Source of the DNA: Actinomycetota bacterium
GTDB taxonomy: Bacteria; Actinomycetota; Acidimicrobiia; Acidimicrobiales; Iamiaceae
Length of the DNA: 64,000 bases
NCBI GenBank assembly: GCA_019639075.1
Contig: JAHBSO010000005.1
Span: 62,001-126,000 of the forward strand
Direction: 5' to 3'
Under the pieces are notes generated by a model. That model saw nothing but the letters and a program-made list of their open reading frames with translations, did no database searches and was not told the DNA's origin. How positions within the stretch are numbered: position 1 is the first letter of the stretch; every line of letters begins with the position of its first letter. Both the position numbers and the translations under genes were made by a program. Shown piece after piece: positions 37,640 to 45,523 of the stretch.

Positions 37640-37658
37640 TCGAAGCAGTGTCGAAAAT
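37640..37658 (-). promoter_or_regulatory. TCGA-N7-TCGAAAAT operator-like motif at the DUF1989 promoter
   Basis: The same motif as at 33265-33283. In full it is the near-palindrome TTTCGA-N7-TCGAAA (37638-37656). It overlaps the -10 box and the start codon, well placed to block transcription. Confidence 0.5.
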
Positions 37659-37675
37659 GCGCCGACCGGGGTCAA
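37647..37675 (-). promoter_or_regulatory. TTGACC...GACACT promoter of the DUF1989 operon
   Basis: TTGACC (37670-37675) and GACACT (37647-37652), read on the minus strand, are separated by 17 bases, the standard housekeeping-sigma spacing. The start codon is 8 bases downstream. Confidence 0.6.
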
Positions 37676-37755
37676 GGGGGGAAACGCGATGTTCACAGAC
37701 CGGCGGTGCGACGCCCGGGCGGAGGGGGATTGGTGGAACGGGCGAGGGGCCGTGC

Positions 37756-37761
37756 GACAAT
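37756..37761 (+). promoter_or_regulatory. -10 box of a leaderless purF promoter
   Basis: GACAAT lies 6 bases before the purF GTG at 37768. Confidence 0.4.
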
Positions 37762-37767
37762 GGCGCC

Positions 37768-39333
37768 GTGCCCGCCCCCGAACCCGTCGTCGGTCCGGAC
37801 CCCACCACCCCCCACGAGGACGACTCGCCCAAGGAGGCGTGCGGCGTCTTCGGGGTCTACGCCCCCGGTCAACCGGTGGCGCACCTCACCTACCTCGGGC
37901 TCTACGCCCTGCAGCACCGCGGGCAGGAGTCGGCGGGCATGGCGGTCAGCGACGGCGAGCAGGTCATGGTGGTCAAGGACATGGGCCTCGTGTCCCACGT
38001 GTTCGACGACCGCACGCTCGCCCCGCTCACCGGCCACCTCGCCATCGGCCACACCCGGTACTCCACGACCGGATCGAGCACCTGGCGCAACGCCCAGCCG
38101 GTCTACCGCGGCGTCGGCGACACGCAGTTCGCCCTGGGCCACAACGGCAACTTGGTCAACACCGGCGAGCTGGCCGAGGAGGCCGGCATGCTGCCCGGCA
38201 CCGTCGCCTCCGACAGCGACCTGATCGCCGAGCTGATCGCCGGCGAGCTCGAGGCCGGTGCCGGTGAGGGACCGATCCACCTCGACGACGCCGTCGCCCG
38301 GGTCCTGCCCCGGCTCCGGGGCGCGTTCTCGCTCGTCTTCATGGACGAGGACCGGGTCATCGGCGTTCGCGACCCCAACGGCTTCCGGCCCCTGTGCCTC
38401 GGCCGGCTCGACAGCGGCGGCTGGGTGCTGGCGTCGGAGAGCCCGGCGCTCGACGTCGTCGGCGCCCACTTCGTGCGCGAGGTCGACCCGGGCGAGATGG
38501 TGGTGATCGACGGTGAGGGCGTGCACTCGTCGATGCCGTTCCCCGAGGAGCGGCTCGACCCGAAGCTCTGCATCTTCGAGTTCGTCTACTTCGCCCGGCC
38601 CGACACCCGCCTCTACGGCCGCAGCGTCCACCACGCCCGCGTCCGCCAGGGCGAGCTGCTGGCCGAGCAGGCGCCGGTCGAGGCCGACATGGTCATGGGC
38701 GTGCCCGAGTCCGGCCTGCCCGCCGCCGAGGGCTTCGCCCGGGCCAGCGGTATCCCCTACGGCCAGGGCCTGGTGAAGAACCGCTACATCGGCCGCACCT
38801 TCATCGCGCCGAGCCAGGAGCTGCGGGCCCAGGGCGTGCGGATGAAGCTCAACCCGCTGAAGGAGAACCTCCAGGGCAAGCGGGTGGTCGTCGTCGACGA
38901 CTCGGTGGTGCGGGGCACCACGCAGCGCCAGCTGGTCAAGATGCTGCGCGAGGCCGGCGTCACCGAGGTGCACCTGCGGCTCACCTCGCCCCCGATCAAG
39001 TGGTCGTGCTTCTACGGCATCGACACCGGCAAGCGGTCCGAGCTGCTGGCCCACAACATGACCGTCGAGCAGATCCAGCGCTACCTCGACGTCGACTCCC
39101 TCGCCTTCATCACCCTCGACCGTCTCGTCGCCTCGACCGGGGCCAGCGGCGCCGGGTTCTGCGACGCGTGCTTCACCGGCGACTACCCGGTCGAGGTGCC
39201 GGTGACCCTGAGCAAGGGGGTCCTCGAGGGCGGTGAGAGCCCCGGGGAGTGCGGGGGCAGTCGTCCCATCCCGGGTTCGGTGCCGGGGCTGTTCCCCACG
39301 ATGCTCCCGGCCGACGAGCAGGCCGGTCCGTGA
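37768..39333 (+). CDS. purF: Amidophosphoribosyltransferase, iron-sulfur type
   Basis: PurF makes phosphoribosylamine from PRPP and glutamine, the first step of purine synthesis. The 521-residue protein has a 24-residue propeptide before the catalytic Cys25 in KEACGVFGVYAPG, then LQHRGQESAG, VVVVDDSVVRGTTQ (PRPP-binding) and a late CDACFTGDYPV. The propeptide and the CDAC pair match Bacillus-type PurF, which carries a 4Fe-4S cluster. The GTG start follows a GACAAT box by 6 bases. An upstream in-frame start would lie inside the divergent gene. purM follows after 66 bp. Confidence 0.97.
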   Translation: MPAPEPVVGPDPTTPHEDDSPKEACGVFGVYAPGQPVAHLTYLGLYALQHRGQESAGMAVSDGEQVMVVKDMGLVSHVFDDRTLAPLTGHLAIGHTRYSTTGSSTWRNAQPVYRGVGDTQFALGHNGNLVNTGELAEEAGMLPGTVASDSDLIAELIAGELEAGAGEGPIHLDDAVARVLPRLRGAFSLVFMDEDRVIGVRDPNGFRPLCLGRLDSGGWVLASESPALDVVGAHFVREVDPGEMVVIDGEGVHSSMPFPEERLDPKLCIFEFVYFARPDTRLYGRSVHHARVRQGELLAEQAPVEADMVMGVPESGLPAAEGFARASGIPYGQGLVKNRYIGRTFIAPSQELRAQGVRMKLNPLKENLQGKRVVVVDDSVVRGTTQRQLVKMLREAGVTEVHLRLTSPPIKWSCFYGIDTGKRSELLAHNMTVEQIQRYLDVDSLAFITLDRLVASTGASGAGFCDACFTGDYPVEVPVTLSKGVLEGGESPGECGGSRPIPGSVPGLFPTMLPADEQAGP

Positions 39334-39399
39334 CCCGGACCGCCGGCCGCCCCCACCCCACGCCCCAACCAGCCGACCTGATCGAGGACCGACCGACCA

Positions 39400-40431
39400 A
39401 TGGGTGACACGTACGAAGCCGCGGGTGTGGACATCGCCGCGGGCGAGGCCGCCGTCCAGCGCATCAAGGACAAGGTCCGCTCGACCTTCCGGCCCGAGGT
39501 GATCGGCGACATCGGCGGGTTCGGCGGCCTGTTCAGCTTCGCCAACCACCGGTACCGCCACCCGGTCCTGGTGTCGTCGACCGACGGCGTCGGCACCAAG
39601 GCGCTCGTCGCCCAGGCCGCCGACCGCTTCGACACCATCGGCATCGACCTCGTCGCCATGTGCGTCGACGATCTGGTGTGCCAGGGCGCGGAGCCGCTGT
39701 TCTTCCTCGACTACATCGCGGTCGGCAAGCTCGACCCGGACCACATCGAGCAGCTCGTCGAGGGCGTCGCCGAGGGCTGCCGCCAGGCCGGCTGCGCGCT
39801 GATCGGCGGCGAGATGGCCGAGCACCCCGGCGCCATGGACCCGGGCGAGTTCGACCTCGTCGGGTTCTCGGTCGGCGTGGCCGAGCGTGACCAGCTCATC
39901 ACCGGCGACCACGTGCGGGCCGGTGACGTCATCATCGGCCTGCCCTCACCCGGGCTCCGCTCCAACGGCTACTCGCTCGCGCGCCACGCGTTGCTGGAGA
40001 CCGGCGGCCGCAGCCTCGACGGCCCGGCATGGGACGGGGCCCACCACACGCTCGCCGAGGAGCTGCTGGTGCCGTCGGTCATCTATGCGCCGGCGGTGCT
40101 CGCGCTGCTCGACCAGGTCGACGTGCGGGCCGTCGCCCACATCACCGGGGGCGGGCTGGCCGGCAACCTCAACCGCGTGCTCCCCAAGGGCGTCGACGCC
40201 GCGGTCGACCCCTCCGCGTGGGAGGCGCCCCGCATCTTCTCCGAGATCCGCCAGGCCGGGTCCATCTCCGACGACGAGATGCGCAAGGTGTTCAACCTCG
40301 GCATCGGCATGGTCGTCGTCGTGCCCGGCGACGAGGCCTACCGGACCATGGACCTGCTCCGCGGCAAGGGCCAGCGGGCCGTCGAGATCGGCCGCATCGA
40401 GAAGGGCGACGGCCAGGTCCGCTTCGCGTGA
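39400..40431 (+). CDS. purM: Phosphoribosylformylglycinamidine cyclo-ligase (AIR synthetase)
   Basis: PurM closes the imidazole ring of AIR with ATP. The 343-residue protein shows YEAAGVDIAAGEAAV, STDGVGTKALVA, CVDDLVCQGAEPLFFLDY, GLPSPGLRSNGYSLAR and VAHITGGGLAGNLNRVLP. The start ATG at 39400 follows CGAGGA with 11-base spacing. It ends next to a cluster of inverted repeats. Confidence 0.97.
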   Translation: MGDTYEAAGVDIAAGEAAVQRIKDKVRSTFRPEVIGDIGGFGGLFSFANHRYRHPVLVSSTDGVGTKALVAQAADRFDTIGIDLVAMCVDDLVCQGAEPLFFLDYIAVGKLDPDHIEQLVEGVAEGCRQAGCALIGGEMAEHPGAMDPGEFDLVGFSVGVAERDQLITGDHVRAGDVIIGLPSPGLRSNGYSLARHALLETGGRSLDGPAWDGAHHTLAEELLVPSVIYAPAVLALLDQVDVRAVAHITGGGLAGNLNRVLPKGVDAAVDPSAWEAPRIFSEIRQAGSISDDEMRKVFNLGIGMVVVVPGDEAYRTMDLLRGKGQRAVEIGRIEKGDGQVRFA

Positions 40432-40434
40432 CGA

Positions 40435-40593
40435 CACGGTTGGGGTCGGATCCCAACCGTGCCGTGAGGTTTCGACGTCGATCGGCTCGGGGTCGTGCAC
40501 GGTTGGGATCCGACCCCGACCGTGCCATCGGGTTTCGACGTCGATCGGCTCGGGGTCGTGCACGGTTGGGATCCGACCCCGACCGTGCACGAC
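40435..40593. repeat. Tandem and inverted GGGGTCGGATCCCAACCGTGC repeats
   Basis: Three related hairpins occur at 40435-40462, 40497-40525 and 40560-40588. The first is the reverse complement of the others over 21 bases. The last two lie within a 63-bp tandem unit (40468-40530 and 40531-40593), identical over 58 bases and beginning GGTTTCGACGTCGATCGGC. They separate purM from the HtaA-like lipoprotein gene that converges on it. Related sequence lies at 25545-25613. Confidence 0.92.
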
Positions 40594-40596
40594 CCG

Positions 40597-41223
40597 TCAG
40601 AAGGTGACCGAGAGCGGGTCGAGGGTGACCGGGTTGCCGTAGAACAGGTCCCAGCCGATCAGCTGCATGGCGGCGGGGATGCCGACCATCGGCGCGTTCG
40701 AGATCGTGCGCCTGCCGTCCTCGTTCGGCGTCCAGTCGACGCCCGAGAGGTCGACGGTCGCGAACGCCAGGTCGTTCACCGTCTGCTTGGCCGGAACAGG
40801 GTTCGGGTTGATCCCCTGGTAGGGCCGGAAGGTGACGTCGACGTAGAACGTCCCCGTGCTCCCGTTGATCACGAGGCGGGGGTTGCTGAAGGTCGCGTCG
40901 AGGATCCAGACGTCACCGGTCTTGTGGTGACCCCGGGTCTCGACGGTGCCCTCGAGCTGCACCGTGCCGGTGGTCGTCGCCGCGTCGAACGTCGACGACC
41001 GGAGCTTCCAGGTGAACGCACCGCCGCCCGACCCGCTGCCGCCCTCGGGGTGGTTGGCGCCGTTCGACGCGACGAGCTCGCCGTTCGCGACCGGTCCGGC
41101 GATGTAGTTGCGGTACGACTCGCGGACGCCCCAGACGTTCTGGCACGCCGACAGGAGGACGGCCAGGCAGGCGACGCCGACGGCCGGGGTGAGCCGACGA
41201 CGGTTGCGGGTGGTGGTGGTCAT
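40597..41223 (-). CDS. HtaA-domain lipoprotein 1 (putative heme-binding)
   Basis: The 208-residue lipoprotein has a lipobox VLLSAC at about residue 26 and one HtaA-like domain. That domain begins WGVRESYRNYIAG, has a FTWKLRSSTFDAATTTGTV strand pair, GTFYVDVTFRP and FATVDLSG, and ends in YGNPVTLDPLSVTF. HtaA domains of Corynebacterium bind heme at the surface. A GAGGAG ribosome site lies 6 bases before the ATG. It is the second gene of a divergent pair with the larger paralogue at 41262-42347 and ends beside the repeat cluster. Confidence 0.8.
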   Translation of the reverse strand: MTTTTRNRRRLTPAVGVACLAVLLSACQNVWGVRESYRNYIAGPVANGELVASNGANHPEGGSGSGGGAFTWKLRSSTFDAATTTGTVQLEGTVETRGHHKTGDVWILDATFSNPRLVINGSTGTFYVDVTFRPYQGINPNPVPAKQTVNDLAFATVDLSGVDWTPNEDGRRTISNAPMVGIPAAMQLIGWDLFYGNPVTLDPLSVTF

Positions 41224-41261
41224 GGGTGCTCCTCGTGTTGGGGTGGTGTTCGACATCGCGC

Positions 41262-42347
41262 TCAGCCGACGACGGTCACGAGCTGGGCGACCTCTTGGGT
41301 GGCGTCGACCGCCCCGGAGCCCGGGTAGGTGTAGACGCCGTCGTTGCCGGTCGCGGTGCTGGTGCCGACGGTGAGGACGGCGGTGAACGTGCCCTCGGGC
41401 GAGATGCGGACGAACGAGGGGCTGGTCTGGGTGGGATCGAGGGCCAGGTGCTGGGCCTCGGGCAGCGCCCAGATCTGCGAGATCACGCTCCGGGCGCTGC
41501 TGGGCGCACCCTGCGAGGGCTGCCAGACGTCGGCGAACCGGCCGAAGACGACGTAGGCCCCCGACGGCTGGCCGGCGAGCGGCGGACGAACCCCGGTGTG
41601 GGCGTTCGGGTCGAAGCCCTCGCCCCACACGGTGATCTGGTCACCGGGGGCGAGTCCCTCGGTCTCCGAGACGGTGATCGACGCCGTGGCGGCCGGGGCC
41701 GGGGCCCGCTCGGTGAAGCTGATCGACAGCGGGTCGAGGGTGACCGGGTTGCCGTAGAAGGCGTCCCATCCGATCAGCTCCATCGTCGACTGCACGCCGA
41801 CCATGGGAGCGTTCCTGATGTGGCGCCAACCCTTCGCGCCGGGGGTGAGGTCCTGCTCGGAGAGGTCGACGGTCGCGAACGCGACGTTCGTGGCGGCCTG
41901 CAGGTTCGGGAGGGGATCGGGGTCCGTTCCCAGGAAGGGTCGGAAGTTCAGGTCCGCGTACAGGACCGCGGTGGTGCCGTCGATCTCGAGGCGGGGGTTG
42001 CGGAACGTGGTGTCCAGGAGCCAGACCCCGTCGGCGTTCCGGTGGGCCCGGGTCTCGACGCCGCCACCCATCCGGACGGTTCCCGTGGCGGTGCCCTCGT
42101 CGTAGGTGGCGGACTCGAACGTCCAGGTGAACGGACCCTGGCCGGCACCGTCGCCCTCCTCCCAGCCGGCGCCCTCGATGGGGACGATCTCGCCCTGGCC
42201 GATCGGTCCGGCGACGTAGTTGCGGTAGGAGCCGCGGATGCCCCAGACGCCGTTGCAGGCCGTGAGGACCAGCGCGAGCGCCGCGACGGCGGCGATGCGG
42301 ATCGTGGTGCGACCTCGGCCGCTGGTGACGGATGGAGACATGCTCAT
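41262..42347 (-). CDS. HtaA-domain lipoprotein 2 with an extra C-terminal domain
   Basis: This 361-residue paralogue of the next gene has a lipobox VLTAC, an HtaA-like domain (WGIRGSYRNYVAGPIGQG to YGNPVTLDPLSISF) and a C-terminal domain from about residue 220. That domain contains GLAPGDQITVWGEGF, SGAYVVFGRF, APSSARSVIS and VYTYPGSGAVD. The same second-domain pattern is seen in the protein at 45520, so these proteins may work together. Two in-frame ATGs (42347 and 42341) are possible starts. The upstream region is shared with hmuT and contains two palindromes. Confidence 0.78.
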   Translation of the reverse strand: MSMSPSVTSGRGRTTIRIAAVAALALVLTACNGVWGIRGSYRNYVAGPIGQGEIVPIEGAGWEEGDGAGQGPFTWTFESATYDEGTATGTVRMGGGVETRAHRNADGVWLLDTTFRNPRLEIDGTTAVLYADLNFRPFLGTDPDPLPNLQAATNVAFATVDLSEQDLTPGAKGWRHIRNAPMVGVQSTMELIGWDAFYGNPVTLDPLSISFTERAPAPAATASITVSETEGLAPGDQITVWGEGFDPNAHTGVRPPLAGQPSGAYVVFGRFADVWQPSQGAPSSARSVISQIWALPEAQHLALDPTQTSPSFVRISPEGTFTAVLTVGTSTATGNDGVYTYPGSGAVDATQEVAQLVTVVG

Positions 42348-42374
42348 GGGACCCCCGTGAAGGTGTGGTCGGTA

Positions 42375-42390
42375 GTTAAGAAGGCTTAAC
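42375..42390. promoter_or_regulatory. Palindrome GTTAAG-N4-CTTAAC, putative heme/iron operator 1
   Basis: A perfect 6-base inverted repeat with 4-base spacing (AAGG), 27 bases upstream of the HtaA-lipoprotein start. Near-copies lie before hmuT and heme oxygenase. It resembles but does not equal a DtxR/IdeR box. Confidence 0.55.
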
Positions 42391-42468
42391 ATCGCGTATT
42401 CCTTCCGAGAGCGCAACCTTGATGAGGGGGCTTGACAGGCGGACCGGCGATCGGCCAACGTGCGGGGG

Positions 42469-43554
42469 ATGTGTAAAGCACGCTTAACGAGGTGGTGGCG
42501 ACCTGGGTCGTGGCCCGGGACGGCTGCGGTCGCCGCGATCGCGCTGCTCGTCACCTCGTGCGCCGCGGCGACGTCGACCCCGGTCGAGGAGTCGAGCGGT
42601 CCACCGGCGTGCACGGGCCCCAGGACCGCCCAGGTCCAGGGCGTGGTGGAGCCGATCGGGACCGACGTCGAACCGCAGCTCCCCGTCACCGTCACCGACG
42701 TCACCGGTGCCGAGGTGACGATCAGCGACGCCAGCCGGATCCTCGCCCTCGACACCTACGGCACCCTGGCCACCACGGTGTACGCGCTCGGTCTCGGCGA
42801 CCGCCTCGTCGGGCGCGATGTGTCCACCGGCATCCCGGCGCTCGCCGATCTCCCGCTCGTCACCCACAACGGACACGAGCTCAACGGCGAGGCCATCCTC
42901 GACCTGGCTCCGACCGTCGTGCTGACCGACTACAGCATCGGGCCGCTCGAGGTGCAGCTCCAGCTCCGCGACTCCGGCATCCCGGTGGTCATCATGAGCG
43001 ACCAGCGCTCCCGGGAGCAGATCGGTCCGCAGATCGAGGCCGTCGGCGAGGTGCTGGGGGTCCCCGAGGCGGCTGCAGCGCTCGCCCGTTCGGTCGCGGT
43101 CGACGTGGAAGCGGCGGAGGCCCGCGTTGCCGAGCTGATCCCGGACGACCCGGAGGACCGCATCCGCATGGTCTTCCTCTACGTGCGGGGCAACGCCGGC
43201 GTCTACTACTGGTTCGGCGAGGGCTCGGGGGCCGACGACCTCATCGACGCGCTCGGTGGGGTCGACGTGGCCGCCGCCTCGGGGTTGAAGGGCTCGCAGC
43301 CCCTCAACGCCGAGGGCCTGGTCACGGCCGCGCCCGACCTGTACCTGATGATGTCGGCGGGCCTCGAGTCGGTCGGTGACGTCGGCGGTCTGCTGTCGGT
43401 CCCCGGCGTCGGTGACACGCCGGCCGGGCTCAACTCCTGCATCGTCGACATGAGCGACTTCGAGATCCTCAGCTTCGGTCCGCAGTTCCCGTCCACGCTC
43501 GACGCGCTGGCCGAGGCGATCTACGGCGGCGCGAGCGGGAGCGGGACGACGTGA
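42469..43554 (+). CDS. hmuT: Heme ABC transporter substrate-binding lipoprotein (HmuT-like)
   Basis: This 361-residue lipoprotein has a signal peptide with a lipobox LLVTSC and a class III binding-protein fold (FhuD/BtuF/HmuT type). Family marks are SRILALDTYGTLATTVYALGLGDRLVGRD, a long linking helix after EQIGPQIEAVGEVLGV, and YLMMSAGLESVG. It captures heme (or possibly a siderophore or B12) and docks on HmuU. HtaA-like neighbours favour heme. The ATG at 42469 sits just before the second palindrome. It overlaps hmuU by 4 bp. Confidence 0.82.
   Translation: MCKARLTRWWRPGSWPGTAAVAAIALLVTSCAAATSTPVEESSGPPACTGPRTAQVQGVVEPIGTDVEPQLPVTVTDVTGAEVTISDASRILALDTYGTLATTVYALGLGDRLVGRDVSTGIPALADLPLVTHNGHELNGEAILDLAPTVVLTDYSIGPLEVQLQLRDSGIPVVIMSDQRSREQIGPQIEAVGEVLGVPEAAAALARSVAVDVEAAEARVAELIPDDPEDRIRMVFLYVRGNAGVYYWFGEGSGADDLIDALGGVDVAAASGLKGSQPLNAEGLVTAAPDLYLMMSAGLESVGDVGGLLSVPGVGDTPAGLNSCIVDMSDFEILSFGPQFPSTLDALAEAIYGGASGSGTT
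42473..42488. promoter_or_regulatory. Palindrome GTAAAG-N4-CTTAAC, putative heme/iron operator 2
   Basis: The same motif as 42375-42390 with one arm mismatch, overlapping codons 2-7 of hmuT. A TTGACA sequence (42432-42437) with a weak -10 (CAACGT, 42456-42461) lies upstream. Its position suits a repressor that blocks elongation. Confidence 0.5.
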
Positions 43555-44681
43555 CCGCGGCGTCCGCCCGCTCCATCGATCGACGCCCGATCGTGGCGGC
43601 CGATGCCGCCGACCGCGCCCGTCGGGCGGTCGAGCTCGCGCCCGTCCGGTCCCGGCGCGGGACCCGGGTCCTCGTCGGTCTCGGCGTCGGCGTCGTCGTC
43701 GCCGCGGTCGTCTCCGCGTGCGTGGGGCAGGTGTACGTGGCGCCCGCCGAGGTGTTCGGATCGATCGCCGGCAGGTTGGGCCTCGACATCGGGTTCCTCC
43801 CGAGCCACGTCAACGGCGAGCACGCGCTGTGGAACATCCGCTTCCCCCGCCTGGTGATGGGGATGCTGGTCGGCGCGGCGCTCGGGTCGTCGGGAGCCGT
43901 GATGCAGGGCGTGTTCGGCAACCCGCTGGCCGAGCCGGCGGTGATCGGCATCTCGGCCGGGGCCGCGGTCGGCGCCTGCTCGGTCATCGTGTTCGGGTGG
44001 GCGGTCCTCGGCCCGTTCACCCTGCCGGCCGCCGCCTTCGTCACCGCGCTGCTGACGACCGTGGTGGTCTACGCGCTGTCCCGCAAGGACGGTCGGACCG
44101 ACGTCGTCACCCTCGTGCTCATGGGCGTGGCGGTCAACGCGGTGTGCGGCGGCCTCATCGCCTTCCTCGTCTTCCTCGGGGACACCGCGGCCCGCGAGCA
44201 GATCGTGTTCTGGCAGCTCGGCAGCTTCAACGGCATCCGCTGGCCGGCGGTGCGCGTCGCCGGGCCGCTCGTCCTCGTCGGGCTCGTCGGCACGATGGCC
44301 CTCGCCCGCCGGCTCGACCTGCTCTCGCTCGGCGAGCGGGCCGCCCGCCACCTGGGCGTCGACGTCGAACGTCTGCGGCTCACCGCGGTCGTGCTGGTGA
44401 CCCTCCTCGTCGCCTCCGGCGTGGCGTTCGCCGGCATCATCGCCTTCGTCGGCCTCGTGGTCCCGCACGTCGTCCGGATGGCCGTCGGTCCGTCCCACCG
44501 GGTGCTGGTGCCGGCCTCCGCGCTCGGCGGGGCCCTCGTGCTCATGGTGGCCGACGTCGTGGCCCGGACGGCGATCGAGTTCGCCGAGCTCCCCATCGGG
44601 ATGCTCACCTCGCTGGTCGGCGGTCCGTTCTTCTTCTGGCTCCTCCTCCGGACCCGCAACCAGGCGGGAGGCTGGGCATGA
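43551..44681 (+). CDS. hmuU: Heme ABC transporter permease (FecCD type, HmuU-like)
   Basis: The 376-residue FecCD-family permease has about ten membrane helices. It carries NIRFPRLVMGMLVGAALGSSGAVMQGVFGNPLAEPAVIG, GVAVNAVCGGLIAFLVF, WQLGSFNGI and LVGGPFFFWLLLRTRN, all typical of heme, siderophore and B12 importers. The GTG start overlaps the hmuT stop (GTGA) and its stop overlaps hmuV (ATGA). Heme is inferred from the HtaA-like neighbours. Confidence 0.9.
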   Translation: MTAASARSIDRRPIVAADAADRARRAVELAPVRSRRGTRVLVGLGVGVVVAAVVSACVGQVYVAPAEVFGSIAGRLGLDIGFLPSHVNGEHALWNIRFPRLVMGMLVGAALGSSGAVMQGVFGNPLAEPAVIGISAGAAVGACSVIVFGWAVLGPFTLPAAAFVTALLTTVVVYALSRKDGRTDVVTLVLMGVAVNAVCGGLIAFLVFLGDTAAREQIVFWQLGSFNGIRWPAVRVAGPLVLVGLVGTMALARRLDLLSLGERAARHLGVDVERLRLTAVVLVTLLVASGVAFAGIIAFVGLVVPHVVRMAVGPSHRVLVPASALGGALVLMVADVVARTAIEFAELPIGMLTSLVGGPFFFWLLLRTRNQAGGWA

Positions 44682-45523
44682 CGGTCCTCGACGCGTTCCG
44701 CCGCACCGACCTCCGGCTCCCGGAACGTCGTGCGGCGGGCGACGTCGTGCTCGCGGTCGAGGGCGTGTCGGTCTCCTTCGGCGATGCCCCGGTGCTCGCG
44801 GACGTGACGCTGGAGGTGGGTGCCGGCGAGGTCGTCGCGCTCGTCGGGCCGAACGGTGCCGGCAAGTCGACCCTGCTCGGCGTGATGGCCGGCGACGTCG
44901 TCCCCGGGGCCGGGTCGGTGCGGATCGACGGCGAACCGCTCGACCACTGGACCTTCCGCGAGCTCGCCGTGCGCCGTGGCGTGCTCCTCCAGCAGATCGA
45001 CGTCGCCTTCCCGTTCTCGGTGACCGAGGTGGTGCGCATGGGGAGGGCGCCGTGGGAGGGCACCGCCGCCGAGGACTGGGACGACCACGTCGTCGGCCAG
45101 GCCATCGGCGAGGTCGACCTCATCCGGTTCGCGGATCGCATCTACCGGTCGCTGTCGGGAGGCGAGCGGGCCCGTGCCGCGCTCGCCCGTGTGCTCGCGC
45201 AGGAACCCGGCATCCTGCTGCTCGACGAGCCGACCGCGGCGCTCGACATCAGGCACCAGGAGCTGCTCTTCGCCATCGTCGGGCTCCGTGCCGCTCGGGG
45301 CGACGGTGTCGTCGTCGTCCTGCACGACCTGAACCTCGCCGCGTCGTACGCCGATCGGGTCGTCGTCCTGTCCCGGGGCCGGGTCGCCGCGTCCGGTCGG
45401 CCGGGCGCGGTGATGACCGCCGAGCTGCTGAGCGAGGTCTACGAGCACCCGATCGACGTCGTGGACCACCCGCACTCGGGCGGACCGATGGTGGTGCCGC
45501 GTCGGACGAGGACCGTGTCGTGA
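44678..45523 (+). CDS. hmuV: Heme ABC transporter ATP-binding protein (HmuV-like)
   Basis: The 281-residue ATPase has Walker A GPNGAGKST at residues 57-65, signature SLSGGERARAALARVLAQ, Walker B ILLLDEPTAALDIRHQ and HDLNLAASYADRVVVL, as in iron-chelate importers. It is coupled to hmuU by a 4-bp overlap and to the following surface-protein gene by another. Confidence 0.92.
   Translation: MTVLDAFRRTDLRLPERRAAGDVVLAVEGVSVSFGDAPVLADVTLEVGAGEVVALVGPNGAGKSTLLGVMAGDVVPGAGSVRIDGEPLDHWTFRELAVRRGVLLQQIDVAFPFSVTEVVRMGRAPWEGTAAEDWDDHVVGQAIGEVDLIRFADRIYRSLSGGERARAALARVLAQEPGILLLDEPTAALDIRHQELLFAIVGLRAARGDGVVVVLHDLNLAASYADRVVVLSRGRVAASGRPGAVMTAELLSEVYEHPIDVVDHPHSGGPMVVPRRTRTVS

Noticed and set aside
40435..40593. 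CRISPR-like short repeat array
   Set aside because: There are only two direct units with no unique spacers, and the unit is a hairpin related to other intergenic repeats. No cas genes are nearby.
40495..42389. Plus-strand frames over the HtaA-like lipoproteins
   Set aside because: They are antisense to genes with signal peptides, lipoboxes and HtaA motifs, and show no motifs of their own.
42375..42488. Standard IdeR/DtxR iron boxes
   Set aside because: The spacing and arms (GTTAAG-N4-CTTAAC) do not fit the 19-bp iron box without a gap, so I list them as an unassigned operator.
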